Position numbers and translations under genes: made by a program
Origin: Anodontia alba
Taxonomy: Eukaryota > Mollusca > Bivalvia > Lucinida > Lucinidae
Direction of reading: 5' to 3'
DNA length: 64,000 nt
Assembly: GCA_964016985.1 (NCBI GenBank)
Contig: OZ024828.1
Span: 33,805,136-33,869,135, forward strand
The notes under the pieces: generated by a model
The model's database searches: none
What the model saw: the letters and a program-made list of their open reading frames with translations, nothing else
Told to the model about the DNA's origin: nothing
Part shown: piece by piece, positions 9,649-21,653 of the stretch
How positions within the stretch are numbered: position 1 is the first letter of the stretch
How the letters are laid out: each line of letters begins with the position of its first letter

Positions 9649-12600
9649 TCTTTAAAGTAAGGCAACAAACCAATCAACAAATAATGAAATACCAGCAGAA
9701 TATAATGGTTTAACTGATGAAAAAGATTCCACTAACTTATGATCATACCAAATCAAAAAATATTCAATGAGGAACTTTCCTTGAATAGTAATGGAAAAGT
9801 ATGTCAAAATACGAATTAAGTTCCAAACTAAGTGAAAAATATATAGAAGAGACTAATATGCAATTATGTGCTGAGTAATGGAAGCTGGAAAGCTAAAAAA
9901 CACTTTCTATTACGTATTTTTATACACTTTCAAGTCAATATCAAGAAACTCCAAATTAAGTTGAGTTTCTTCTTCATCCTTCACAGTTGTTACATAATGA
10001 TAATTATTTGTATATATTTTTTCCCAAACTAGTTACTTTAACTGGTATTTTGTCTGTTAAAATACAAACTATTCTTTCTCCAGAACATATCTAATAGTTA
10101 AACATGAAAAATTTTATGAAAAAGAGCTGAAATAAAATTACATTTCAGTACCTGATGTAAATCTCTGCTAAATAAAAGAACGTAAGGCTATACACTGTAA
10201 ATATGATTTTTCTGCCTTGTAAGAAGAAGGCTATACACTGTAATATGATTTTTCTGCCTTATAAGAAGGCTATACACTGTAATATGATTTTTCTGTCTTA
10301 TAAGAAGGCTATACACTGCAATATGATTTTTCTGCCTTATAAGAAGGCTACACACTGTAAAAAAAAAAAAAAAAACAACAACAAAAAAAAAAAAAAAAAA
10401 AAAAAAACAACAAACAAAACTACCAGTATTTCTGCCTAAAAAGAAGTGTTCATGATAAATAATAAATTTGTATCAAGTAGAACCCAATATTTGATGTGCA
10501 CTGCAGATATTGCAAACTGACCTGCAGAATAAGAATTTGCATTATTTTGTTCTTTGAACAGCTAAGAAGATAGCATACATGTTTAAATTATTCCGGTAAA
10601 ACTGTTGGTGTACGGTTTGGTAAGATCATAGATCATCTGAGTTTTACTAAGATCACATAATGACCTCTAAAAAGCACAGTTGCTGGTAAAAAACTGAAAG
10701 AAGTTATTTTTATAGTATTATTTATACACTGAATTTTCTAATTCGAATTTTCTAATTCAGATAATTTGATATCAAGCACTAAGTCTAAATGGTACTAAAA
10801 ACGCTTCAGTTTACTATCAATATAGAAATGCTAATAAAGCTCAATAAATCTGGAGTATAAAATCTAACAACAAAATATTAATTCAAGGCTAACTGAGTAA
10901 ATTGTATGTATGTAAAAAACTTGATGGCTGAAACAAAATTTTCTTCAATCTTGATTATTTAATGAGTACCCTGTTAATAAAGCCTTTGATCAGACACTCA
11001 ACTGGTTATAGAAAACAATCATTCACTATGGCCTCTGAATGTTGGAGATTAAACGTTATATTTATGGTAAAATTTTATGATAACAAAGTTCTACTTTAAG
11101 GAAAAAAACAGTTGTACTGAGGCTGTAGATACAAATGAGGATGTAGACAGTAAATGTACTACTTTTAAACCATGTTTTATGGTCTGACCCAGTTAAGCAC
11201 AAAAAAGTCACAGCTCTATAAAGAATCAGATGCTTGCTATTATTGGAAAGGAAAAAAATTTTGAGGTCTCAAATGGGGGTAAAGACTTTTTATTCCATAT
11301 AAAATTGCCTTTGTTTTTACCAACACCTTCAAAAAAGACAAACTTTTTGAATATCCACTCTAAGAATTCAATCCACCTAATCAAGCATACAATTATGGTA
11401 TTTCCAAACTGAGATTGAAATTCAATATGCCATATCAACTTGCTTAAAAGTACACCATCTGTACTAAAGTGTGAATGTCAAGAAATTAAACTTATTCAGT
11501 AGCTATATTTACTAGATAAACTGAATTCGAATATATTGGAAAAAGTCATTACTTACCCCAAATGAAGAGTTTATTCCAAAACACTAGATATTTTTCCCAT
11601 TTCAGATGATATACTTACCAAACCAGTACTCTCATATTTTTCCTACGACTTCAATCAAACAAAGCAGACAGATGGTCTCTCATCGAAACCTATTTTCAAC
11701 TGTTGCTTATATCATTTCAGTTATGCAGGACTAAATCATTCTATTGAAATTTAGAATATACTGACAAACAGTTAAATAAGAAATCAAGTTCTTCACTTAA
11801 ATATTTTGGGAACATGAACACTTATTGATTCTTTAATATGGAGGTATCTTTTATTACTAAATATATATATGGTCATAACCAGCATTGACCATAAATGGCT
11901 TTTAATTCATGAATTTGATATGACACAAAGAAAAGGTACCAACAGTGCCTTACTTATCAATATACTCCAAAAATATATGGAACTAGCCATAATTTTCTAT
12001 TGGATAAATAAAATTTGAACCAGCTATTCTTGAAACTCTATATAAGCACATGCTGTAAATTTTCATCAATCATTGGTTGTTATATGATTTCTCCCTTTAA
12101 TTAAATCTTACTCACATAACAGTCCATGAATCAAGACTTGTTCGGACAGTTTAAAAAACTGCAGAAACAGCTCTAAGTTTGGCCAAAGTTTTGAGATAGA
12201 AGAAGTCAGCATTTATCCAAATCCAGAGAACTAAGCCCCAACAACCCACAAGGTTGAGGGACTGAAGTAAAGTGAAGTGAAGAAAACTGTAACAGCTATA
12301 ATCCTGGACTACAAGACATCAAAAATTGTAATAAAATACATATCAAGTTGCATTAAAGTCTATATATCACGACCATGTGACAGCATATATGCTATCATGC
12401 TAAATTACAGAATCAAACTTGACATGATAGTTCTTATAAACTGGCTGTTCATATTCAGCTGCTCTTGGAGCATTACCTTAGTATAAGAGTGTATTTTGCC
12501 TAATTTGACCACTCCATCAATGGAACACATAAAATTTTCAATCAGACAGCAAAACATAAAATGGGGTTTAAATGACCCTCCAAAATTTCTATATGTGAAA

Positions 12601-14042
12601 TGTAAATGAAGACTTTTAAATAAAGATCCCCCAATTAACTGAAAGCAAAATCCAATTAACATTTAAGGATGCAGAAGATTGTGTTTAAGCTATAGGATTA
12701 TGTATAGCTATGAAGGAGTAAGTGAACAGCTCTGTAAATCATGGTCAAAGAGCCACTAAAACAGTCTATATTATTTTGAACATCTTTATTCTTTCTTCAG
12801 TGTCAAAAAATGTATTCTGTGCATATTGAATTTGCATGACTACAATATAAGCTCATATGGGATATAGTACATTCATCTCGTGTTATTTTTTGTTGGTATA
12901 TAGATCTGGATATGCCAGAATATAGGCATGGATATGCTCCATCAGACCATATCTAATTTTTGTACAAAAAAGAAAAAATATTCCAAAATAAAGAAAAAGA
13001 AATTTTGATCACCAGCAACCTCCTGAATATGTGAAAAAATATAACCAGAATTTAAAAAAAAAAATCTAAAGCAGGATGTCTTCATTTTTTAAAAATTCAG
13101 TTTAGCATTGGTCCTTTTTAGGCCATATAACTGTTTCTGGTCCTTTCTAGGCCATGTAACCATTGTCTTTCTAAGGTCATATGTTGAACTATAGCTCTGG
13201 TCCTTTTGAGGCCATATAGATCTTTTTAAGCTTATAAAGTTCTATGAACTAATGTTCTATACGAAAATTGCTTATGCAAATGTATATTTCAGCATAGTTA
13301 ATCATTAGCATTATGGAGTAAACATTATAAAACTGATTCAGTCTTTCATAGGAACCCTATGAATAAACTTTCAACAAGACCTTTAATTTATTGCTGCTTT
13401 TTCAGAAAAGTTTTGTTCGAACTCACCCAACTGAGCCTCCCTATAAATATCATTATTATACATGGAAGGAGGCTTTACTATAATATATCTTAAATTCATT
13501 TCATAATTTCTATATTTACTCTAAATAATGTAGTTTTACATAATGTTCTCTCCACTGAGAAGAGAACTTCCAAAACATGTTTTTTGTTTTTTATAAAACA
13601 TGCATATATAATACTGTGTAACGTATGTAACATAATTTCTTATAAGCCCATTATCTTCCTCGAAGATAAAGCTTTTACAGAAAACATCTTCCTATGTGTT
13701 TTCTCCTGGGGTGGGCGGTGAGGTAAAGAAAAGAAAATCTGTGGTTTCATAGTCAACATGGAACATTGGAAAAAAGATTCAGCCATGTTTTATTGTGTAA
13801 TACCCTTTATGTCATAAAGGTAAAATTGTACAGTAATTATCTCAGGGTCACTGTGTAACCAAGCCCAGTACTGTTCATAATACAATATAATTGACAGAAG
13901 AACAGTATCAACTGAAGAAGAAATAAAATGACTGCTTGCACTACGTGCTAAGCAAAATAAAACATTTTATTATCAACAAAAAATTTCACAATTTCCAAAT
14001 TTTACTGTGTAAAGAGCATCCTTACCTGTCCCTTGCTAAGTT
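9649..14042. other. Interior of the DIRS-like element, no genes recognised
   Basis: A 4.4-kb AT-rich interior. Frames are short on both strands (60-85 codons) with no reverse transcriptase, recombinase, Gag-like or zinc-knuckle motif. 13105-13225 contains four loose copies of ggtccttttaggccatata. None of the MITE, SINE or tandem-core families seen elsewhere occurs here. Confidence 0.55.
10184..10359 (+). repeat. 39-bp tandem repeat inside the DIRS-like element
   Basis: Unit aaggctatacactgtaatat + gatttttctgccttataag. Units start at 10184 (43 bp), 10227, 10266, 10305 and 10344 (partial). An A-rich tract follows (10359-10415). A frame across it encodes only repeated peptide and is not a gene. 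Confidence 0.9.
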
Positions 14043-14181
14043 AAATATGAAGTGCTGAACAATGAATACCTGGTTATATATGGCTCAGTCACATGGTATT
14101 ACCATATATACTCCAGGTTTAAAATCTTTAAAAGAGCATCCAGGTAGTTCCTAGCCAGGTTAATTGCTAATGTCATACATG
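14043..14181 (-). repeat. Right inverted repeat of the DIRS-like element
   Basis: Begins aaatatgaagtgctgaacaa and ends gctaatgtcatacatg. It is the exact complement of 9283-9421. A 32-nt unique extension follows, ending at the TAATG at 14209-14213. Confidence 0.9.
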
Positions 14182-15444
14182 TGAGAGAGCCGAAGGTCGA
14201 AATGAAAATAATGGACTGTCTGGCAATGAAGATTTTAGGGTAAAAAGATGAACCAAACAGAACTTGTGAATACAATCAAATGGTGTTACAGATAAAGCTG
14301 CACAGAAGAAACTGAATTAAAACAAACCAAACTTAAAATCCTACTGGTATCCAGCTTTTTGTTGCATTTCAAATCATAAGTTACTTGTCTCCAGTTTAAA
14401 GACGGTCATCAAGGTTAAAAGCGAGTAGTGTTGTGGTGTTGGATAATATGTAACTTCACATTTTGTCTATTCTCATTTTTTGTACTGTTTTTATTAGCTC
14501 ACCAGCTCCAGGTTAACTTATGCTGTTGCCTTTTGTCTGGCTCTTAGCTGTTCACATTTTCAACAACTCCTTTCAAACCGTGGAACAGACTGACTCGAAA
14601 CTTGGTTTGGAGCATTTGGGTAACTAGTAGATCAAAAATAAATTAAATCTTTCCAATCCAAAATCTAAGATGGCCACCATCTTGAAAATCTATTTTGAAC
14701 TTCTCCTGGATTGAAAGACCATTGAATTCAATTCACTTGAAACTTGGCAGGAAGTATCGGGGTGACTGGAAGATCAAAAATAACTAAATTTGTTCCGATC
14801 AGAAATCCAAGATGGTAGCCATCTTGAAAATCTGTTTTGAACTTCTTCCCCTGAAAGAAAAGGATAATTGACTCAAAACCTGAATGGAAAGATCTATTGA
14901 TTCAAAACTTGGTAAGAAGTATCGGAGCAAATTGTAGATCAAAATTAGCTAAAATGGTTCTGATCAGCAATCCAAGCTGGCAAAAACCCCACCATCTTTG
15001 AAAATCTGTTTTGAAGCACTTCTCCTGAATGGAATAGCCAATTGACTCAAAATTTGGTAGATAGTATCGAAGCGACTTGTAGATCAAAAAAAAGGTAGCT
15101 AAAATCTTTCCAATAGGAAATCCATCCCTGCTATCTAGAAAATCTATTTTGAATTTCTTCTCCTGAACAGAATGACCAATTGACTTAAACTTGGTAGGAA
15201 GTGAAATATCAGAGCGACTTGTAGATCAAAAATAGCTGAAATGGTTCTGATCAGAAATCCAGGATGGCTGCTACAGCCGCCATCATGAAAATCTATTTTA
15301 AATAATTATCTCTTGAACCGAAAGTCCAGTTGACTGAAAACTTACTAGGAAGTATTGTGATGACTTGTAGATAAAAAAAAATAGCTAAAATTATTAAGAT
15401 CAGAAATCCAAGAGAGCTGCCATGGTAGCCATCTTGAAAATCTA

Positions 15445-16785
15445 CGAGGGATGTTCGAAATGAATTGCTTATTGTCCTCTAGCTCGATATCCACATGGGG
15501 CACGATAAAAACCAATACATACCTGTATAGGGCTATTCAATATCTACACAATGGTATATAAATGTACATGTTAGACTAAGAGTAAGACATAAAATTTGCC
15601 ATTTGAATACACACAGTCATTGACCACTGCAGTAAAAATGGTTGGTAGAAGCGTCGACAAAAAAGATGAAATACGGGCTTACATCAAAGCTCGCTCAAAA
15701 CTTGGTTGTTCTTTGAAGAAGCTGATGACTGAAATTTCTACTGCTTTTGGACCTTCTTGTGTGTCTTATGACACAGTTCGGCGGTGGAAAAAGAAATTTG
15801 AGTCTGGTGTAGAGTCCATCAAAAATACACCGAAATCAGGTAGGCCAAAATCTGCATCTCGTAACGAAATCGTTTCCAAAATAAAGGAAATCATTGAAGG
15901 AGATGCCAGATTTACAGTTCATGATATTGCACGAAAGGTAGGCATATCACTATCAACGGTTCACCTTATTTTGAAGAAGCATTTGAAAGTCAGAAAGATT
16001 TCTGCTAGATGGGTGCCACATCTGTTGACTGACAAGCAAAAGAGGCAACGGGTTAAAGTGGCCAAAAAGCTGCTTCAAATGTTTCCAAAATATGACAAAA
16101 AGCAGTTTGCCAATGTCGTCACAGGTGATGAAACCTGGGTCCATTATTTTGAGCCCGTCAGAAAGGTTAGCAATAAGACCTGGGCCACTAAACACAGCAA
16201 ACACCCAATAAATTGCCAAACGTTCTTTGAGTACAAAGAAGGTTTTGTATGCAATCTTCTTCTCTGGTGAAGGAGTCGCAATAAAAGTGCCAGTGAAAAA
16301 GGGCAAAAGCAAAACCGGAAAGTACTACAAAGACGTAGTATTGAAGAAACTGAAAAAGTATTATCAGAAACGACGCCCTGCCACTGGTTTTAAACATGTC
16401 CGTCTTCTACATGACAATGCCCCAGCTCATACCTCCGCAATAGTTACGGCGTTTTTGAAGAAAGAAAAAGTAACTGTTTTGCCTCACCCCCCATATTCCC
16501 CAGACCTTGCCCCAAGTGATTTCTTTTTGTTTCCGAAATTGAAAGCATTCCTTGCTGGGCGGAAATACCAGTCCCGACAGGCACTTGGATCTGCCATTCA
16601 TCAGTACTTTATTACTGTGCCCAAATCAGCGTACCGTGACGCCTTCATGAAGCGGATACATCGGCTGAAACTTTGCATTTCTAGCCACGGGGAGTACTTC
16701 GAGGGCATGAAATGAGTACTTTTGGGCTAACTTGAAATTTGAAGTCTTCAGATAGAAATAAGCAATTCATTTCGAACATCCCTCG
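15445..16785 (+). mobile_element. Mariner transposon, nearly intact (1,341 bp)
   Basis: Perfect 29-bp terminal inverted repeats at 15445-15473 and 16757-16785 (first 20 bases cgagggatgttcgaaatgaa). They are flanked by TA duplications at 15443-15444 and 16786-16787. It contains one transposase gene with a single frameshift. Inserted into T3. The perfect repeats and largely open reading frame point to recent insertion. Confidence 0.95.
15638..16715 (+). pseudogene. Mariner transposase with one frameshift
   Basis: Cut-and-paste transposase of the Tc1/mariner superfamily. The start at 15638 (MVGRSVDKKDE) is preferred over an in-frame ATG at 15596 because it begins just before the conserved N-terminal helix-turn-helix region (residues about 10-115, with YDTVRRWKKKF and VGISLSTVHLIL). 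A GRPKS hook-like motif follows at about residue 68 and the WVPH linker at about 125. The catalytic aspartates are in TGDETW (about 164), LLHDNAPAH, and PSDFFLF; the last two are 34 residues apart, the D34D spacing of mariners. One extra base at or near 16213-16214 (aaattgcc) shifts the frame, so the first frame stops at 16270 and the second carries the other two aspartates. Corrected length would be 358 residues, normal for the family. The protein as written should be inactive. Confidence 0.93.
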
Positions 16786-17055
16786 TATTTTGACCTTCTT
16801 CTTCTGAACAAATTGAGTTGAAACTTGGCAGGAAGTATTGGGGTGACTTGTAGATAAAAACAATAATTGAAATTGTTCTGATGGGAAATCCAAGATGGCA
16901 TTTGGGCATGTTGTTTCAGGTGAGCTATCTTTGGCCCTAAGGACCTCTGGTTTCCATTTCATCCATTCCATTTCTGAGGGTAATTTTCTAATTTTGTCTA
17001 CTTTTTATTTTTCTGTACAGTGACCAGGATCTGGACCAAAACTGTTCAGATATGA

Positions 17056-17271
17056 TTAAACTTTATCATTCTCTGAGCTTTTTCACAAGGCAACAAATTG
17101 ATGATATTTTTCTTATTTTTTCTCAGAAAACAGGCTTTGATAGTTCATGCATATTGTCTCCAATGGTGACAGTTTGCATGAAATACCAAAAACCTGTTTT
17201 CTGGGAAAAATAAGAAAAAATATTTCAATATGTCATCTGCTGAAAATTTTACTCGGAGTGCTAAGTGTTAA
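17056..17271. mobile_element. D-family MITE, TTAA-bounded
   Basis: TTAA at both ends. Arms are caacaaattgatgatatttt and gtcatctgctgaaaatttta. The core is attgtctccaatggtgacag, with cttattttttctcagaaaac and ttttctgggaaaaataag. Confidence 0.75.
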
Positions 17272-17644
17272 TATTGATCATAAAAATTACTGATTAATGA
17301 TTAGGATAAAAAGATGTTGGTAATTATTGATCAGGAACCAAACTGTTATGTTTGTTATATATGAATATGAATCTAGATTAAATGAGTATGAATATGAATT
17401 TTAGATTAATTACATTGTGGTTTGTTCTGATATAAAATATTAATAATTAAAGCAACAGTGAAAATAAAAAAAAAAAATTATTTGCTTGATTTGTTTGCAA
17501 AAATACATGCAATGAATACTCTTCTTGCATCATTATTTGCTAAAGAAAGGATTATGTCATTAACAGTTAGCATGCTATGGGCAATTAAATTCAGCGGACG
17601 ACAAACTGATGATATTTTTCTTATTACAGAGCTGCTTTGAAAAA

Positions 17645-18870
17645 GCAGGGCTATACTGGATTTGCCCTGTCCAACATTCCGAAATTGCATAATTCAAAAT
17701 TCCTAAATTCCGAAATTACAAAATTCCAAAATTCCATAACGCTTTGTAGTGGGTAGTTTGTGAGATCTTCTCTTACACCTTTGTTTTGAAACTTAGCGGA
17801 TGATTTCTACATGGAGTGAAGATGTGCATGTGTTTTTTTCATGCTTTTCTAATAAATTTTCTAACTTTTTTCGCTTTGTTTACCTAATCATTTTTCCCCC
17901 AAACCGCTATTATATTGTATAGCTAGGCAGTGGATACTTTGTGAAATCAACTCTCTCACACCTTTGCACCAATTGTTTTGAACCTTTGCAGATATTTTCT
18001 ACATGGAGTGAAGATGTGCATATGTTTTTTTTTCATGCTTATCTAATAATTTTTATTACTTTTTTTCTGCTTTTTATTAACTTAGTCATTGTTTCATCAA
18101 AATGCTTTTATATTGTATAGGCAGTGGGTATTTTTGTGAAATCAACTCTTCTTACACCTTTGCGCCAATTGTTTTGAAACCAATTGTTTTGGGGATGTTT
18201 CCTCATAAAGTGAAGATGTGCATTTGGTTTTTCTATGCTTTTCTGATCATTTTTCTCTTTTTTTTTCAGCTTTGTTAACTTCGTTGTTTTTAGGCTAAAA
18301 TTCTGTTACATTTTGTATAGACAGTGGGTACATTGTGAAATAAAATCCTCTTGCAGCTTTGCACTGATTGTTTTGAAACTTTGCAGATGATTGCCATATT
18401 GTATAAAGATATGCATGTGGTTTTTGTAAAATCTTTCAATAATTTTTCTCACTTTTTCAGCTGTTCAGACTTAGCTAAATTTTAGCCTGAAAAACAATGA
18501 TCAGCTACAGACAGTGGGTACTTTGTAAAATCAACTCCTCCTACAGACTTGCATTGATCATTTTTAAAGTTTGCATTCATCTTCTAGATGGATTGAAGAT
18601 ATACATATAATTTTTGTTCAAACTTACATTTTTTTTTCTCACTTTTTTGGCTGTTTGGACTTAGAATATTATTTACCTTAACTTCTATGTTCAAAGACAG
18701 TGGGTACTTTGTGAAATCAACGCCTCTTACAGCTTTGCCCTGATCATTTTGAAAATTTTCAGATATATCCTACATGGAATGAAGATTTGCATGTGCTTTT
18801 TGGTTTAGTGTTAAAAAAAATGCACATTTTTACCTGTAAATTTGAATGTTTTTTGGCCTGAACGTTTTAC
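17645..18870 (+). repeat. Tandem-core element T4 (about 190-bp units)
   Basis: Six units marked by cagtgggtactttgtgaaat, cacctttgcaccaattgttt and tacatggagtgaagatgtgc, starting near 17745, 17925, 18120, 18311, 18507 and 18701. A short preceding stretch repeats attccgaaatt (17675-17735). No coding function. Confidence 0.7.
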
Positions 18871-18875
18871 TCACT

Positions 18876-19045
18876 TTTAGCTCACCTGAGCACAAAGTGC
18901 TCATGGTGAGCTATTGTGATCAGTCAGTGTCTGTCATCCGTCATGCATTGGGCTTTAAAGACATAGCTAAAGTGAGACCAAAAGTGAGTGATACACTCAC
19001 TAATGATTTTATTGCCCCTACCTAGGCACTATGTAAGAGAGATCA
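18876..19045 (+). mobile_element. 5' end of a tandem-core element (gctcacctgagc hairpin)
   Basis: tagctcacctgagcacaaag pairs with gtgctcatggtgagcta, followed by tgtgatcagtcagtgtctgt. The same start occurs at 29.2 and 30.8 kb. The tandem core is missing or belongs to the adjoining T4 array. Confidence 0.55.
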
Positions 19046-19248
19046 AAGGCATGTCATAAAGTTGATTATGAGATCCCAGCAGAGGGTGGTAAAGAGGCCT
19101 TCTGAGGGGTAATAAATATGGATCAAATAAAAAAAGCCAATACTAAATTTTCCTATTGGGCCTCTATCTGTCCTTTGTTTGTTCTGAAGTGCCCAGTCTC
19201 TTGTCAGTGATAAGACTACTGACCAAGACACATCTTATGTTTATGTCT

Positions 19249-19476
19249 TTAATCCATTGTATACTGAATGAACTCCCCCACTCTATATATTGGAAGAGTC
19301 CAATTTCAATTTTAGGTACGTCCGGCTATGATATTTACATATTCCTAGAGAAAAATGGCTAAACTATTTGCAAACAGTGGAGACCCTGATCAGATGCTGC
19401 GTTCTGCGGCATCTGATCTGGGTCTGCACTGTTTGCCAATTACCCCTTTACGGGTCTCCCAACTACAATGGGTTAA
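19249..19476 (-). mobile_element. M3 MITE (TTAACCCATTGTAG), full length
   Basis: TTAA-bounded, with ends ttaatccattgta and ctacaatgggttaa. Contains the E-type hairpin (gcaaacagtggagaccctga … gggtctgcactgtttgcc) and ttttaggtacgtccggctat. Other copies are at 28.5 and 34.8 kb. Confidence 0.82.
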
Positions 19477-19755
19477 GAGTTCAATATGTAATAACAGGTC
19501 AAGCTGGTGGCAACAGCAGCTGGTATTGTGAAAATGAAACAAAGAATTTATTGATACTTTCTTGTTTATTTAAGACAATTGTTATTTTAATGTTTGTTTT
19601 ACTGACTCCTTGGTAGGAGGAGGAAATAAACAAAATAAACATTTCACTTGATGTTCTTGTTTACGAATATTACTATTTATGAATTTTCCATTTTAGTATA
19701 ACCTTGAGGAAAAATATATATTGTCAGTCTGTTGCCATATTGTGTCAGTAACTGT

Positions 19756-20840
19756 TTATTATGCCCCCAACTTCAAAGAAGTTGGAGGGGCATATTGCTT
19801 CTGGGGCATTCTTCCATCCGTCCGTCTGTCTGTCATGCTTTTTGATGCATAGCATAACTTTAGACACGTGCCTGCTACTGTTTTGAAATTTCTTATATGG
19901 ATTCCTCATGAAAAAATAGCTGAAACGTATTTTTTTTTTCTCTGCAGGCTTATGCCCCTTTCCTGAGTTATTGCCCTTTAAAAAATATGGCTGCAATCTT
20001 GTCAGCAAAATATCTCAAAAACTGTTGCAGCCAGAGCCTTGAAACTTCATGAATAGACTGGTAATGATGAGTAGACGACCTTATCAACTTTTGAATAAAT
20101 TTTGAAAAATACTTCATGAGTTATGGCCCTGTGTAATTTTGGGCATTTTTACCTTGTCAACAAAAAATCTCAAAAACTGTTGGAGCTAGAGCCTTGAAAC
20201 TTTGTGAATTTATTGGTAATGATGAGTAGATGACTTGATTAACTTTTGAATAAATTCTGAAACATATTTCTTGATTAATGGCCCTTTGTAAATTTGGGCA
20301 TTTTACCCTTGTCAGCAAATTATCTCAAAAACTATTTAGGCTAGAGCCTTGAAACTTGACAAATAGATTGGTAGTGATGAGTAGACAACCTGATTAACTT
20401 TTGAATAAATTCTGATAAATACTTCATGGGTTATGGCCCTTTGTAATTTTGGGCATTTTTACCTTGTCAGCAAAATATCTCAAAAACTATTGAAGCTAGA
20501 GCCTTGAAACTTAGTGAATTAATTGGTAATAACGAGTAGATGACCTGGTCAACTTTTGAATACATTCTGAAAAAATATTTCAAGAGTAATAGCCCTATTT
20601 AAATTTGCGCATTTTCCCATGTCAGCAGAATATCTCAAATACTGTTGGAGCTAGAGCCTCATAACTTGATAAATAGATTGGTAGTGATGAGAAGATGACC
20701 TGATTAACTTCTGAATATATTATGAAAAATATTCAGGAGTTATAGCCCTTTGTAGATGGGTCAGTTTTACCTTGTATTATCTTTAGAGGCAAGCATATGT
20801 TTGGGGGCATAGTGTTTTACAAACACAATTTCTAGTTGTC
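19756..20840 (+). mobile_element. Tandem-core element T6, complete (about 150-bp units)
   Basis: Starts ttatgcccccaacttcaaag with a short hairpin (cttcaaagaag), then gtccgtctgtctgtcatgc. Core units carry atctcaaaaactgttggagc, tagagccttgaaacttgata and atggccctttgtaattttgg at about 150-bp spacing. It ends ttgggggcatag…caatttctagttg. Inverted tatgcccccaa ends and CTAGTT terminus. Helentron relationship is inference. Confidence 0.7.
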
Positions 20841-21036
20841 ATGTCAGTCTCATTGCAAATCCAGACAGATACAGTTGCATCACCATTTCCAGGTCAGTTA
20901 CACCCCAATGGCTGATATAACCTACAGGATTGCTTGCCATCAGATATTTTTTATACCATTAGATAGACCAATTATATGTGTGCAAAATGCTTATTAGCTT
21001 TCTACCACATGGCTTTGGGTTATGTCTCAGGCTTCC

Positions 21037-21250
21037 TTAACCCTTGTCATGCTGAATAAATTAAGATGCCACGCCCACTTCCAGTTTTCAGCCAATCAGA
21101 TTACTTGATTCAGGTAAGTGATACAAATTCACATACTGAATGACAAACAGTGCAGATCCAGATCAGTTGGCTTCTGAAGAAGCCAACAGATCTGGATCTA
21201 CGCTGTTTGCAAAGGCAGGGTATATCCTGGTTCAGCAGGACAAGGGTTAA
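21037..21250 (-). mobile_element. M1 MITE, full length
   Basis: TTAA-bounded, ends cttgtcatgctgaataaatt and tcctggttcagcaggacaag. The hairpin core ccagatcagttggcttctga is intact. Confidence 0.88.
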
Positions 21251-21439
21251 TATAAGACCTCTGTCAGACCTCAATTCCGGGTCACATCACCAATATCGGG
21301 TCAGTCTGAGCGTGCACTCTGACTTGATAGAAATGGACCCACTGCCTTACAGTGAACATGAAATAATAAGAAATTTTTCTGACAAAAAATATTTTCACAT
21401 ACTCATTCAGGTGAAAATGTAGAGTAGTGTCACATACCA

Positions 21440-21653
21440 TTAACCCTTGTCCTGCTGAACCCGGATATACCTTGCCTTTGCAAACAGTGTAGATACAGAT
21501 CAGCTGGCTTCTGAAGAAGCCAACTGATCTGGATCCGCACTGTTTGCCATTAATTATTTGAATTTATAGCAACAATCGAGATCAAGTAATCTGATTGGCT
21601 GAAAATTAGAAAGGGGTGTGGCATCTTAATTTATTCAGCAGGACAAGGGCTAA
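21440..21653 (+). mobile_element. M1 MITE, full length, opposite orientation
   Basis: Left end TTAACCCTTGTCCTGCTGAA, right end ttcagcaggacaagggctaa (last TTAA mutated to CTAA). Lies 190 bp from an inverted M1 copy. Confidence 0.85.

Larger units (their letters stand above)
9214..14213 (-). mobile_element. DIRS-like element, non-autonomous (about 5.0 kb)
   Basis: Seen: two inverted repeats of 139 bp with no mismatch found by eye (9283-9421, 14043-14181). A left extension (9214-9282) and a different right extension (14182-14213) lie outside them. An internal 123-bp block (9526-9648) is the exact complement of the right end joined to the left end. Both termini carry TAATG, which occurs once in the internal block at the junction. 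Known: this layout (inverted terminal repeats plus an internal complementary region used to make a circular intermediate) defines DIRS-type tyrosine-recombinase retrotransposons, whose total length is typically about 4-6 kb. The internal block lies near the left end, so the element reads on the minus strand. No reverse transcriptase, RNase H, methyltransferase or tyrosine recombinase frame is recognisable, so it probably moves in trans. The perfect repeats and the lack of nested MITEs argue that it is young. Confidence 0.8.
14495..16950 (+). mobile_element. Tandem-core element T3 (about 145-bp units), split by a mariner
   Basis: Opens tagctcaccagctccaggtt and closes ttcaggtgagctatctttgg. In between are about seven units carrying tccaagatggccgccatctt-like, ttgaaaatctattttgaact and gacttgtagatcaaaaat words. 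A mariner splits the last units. The ends match those of other tandem-core elements here (gctcacc…ggtgagct). Confidence 0.65.

Noticed and set aside
10184..10359. CRISPR-like spacing of repeats
   Set aside because: Units are contiguous without unique spacers, and the DNA is eukaryotic.
10203..10439. 78-codon frame in the DIRS-like element
   Set aside because: It is the translation of the 39-bp repeat and the A-rich tract.
9283..14181. Mutator-like or Foldback element as the explanation of the long inverted repeats
   Set aside because: No target duplication was found beside either arm, and the internal block complementary to the joined ends is explained by DIRS architecture but not by those families.
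15953..16971. Minus-strand frames across the mariner
   Set aside because: Shadows of the transposase gene; they have no independent motif.
19156..19616. Frames across the M3 copy near 19.4 kb
   Set aside because: They lie within or across the MITE and carry no recognisable domain.
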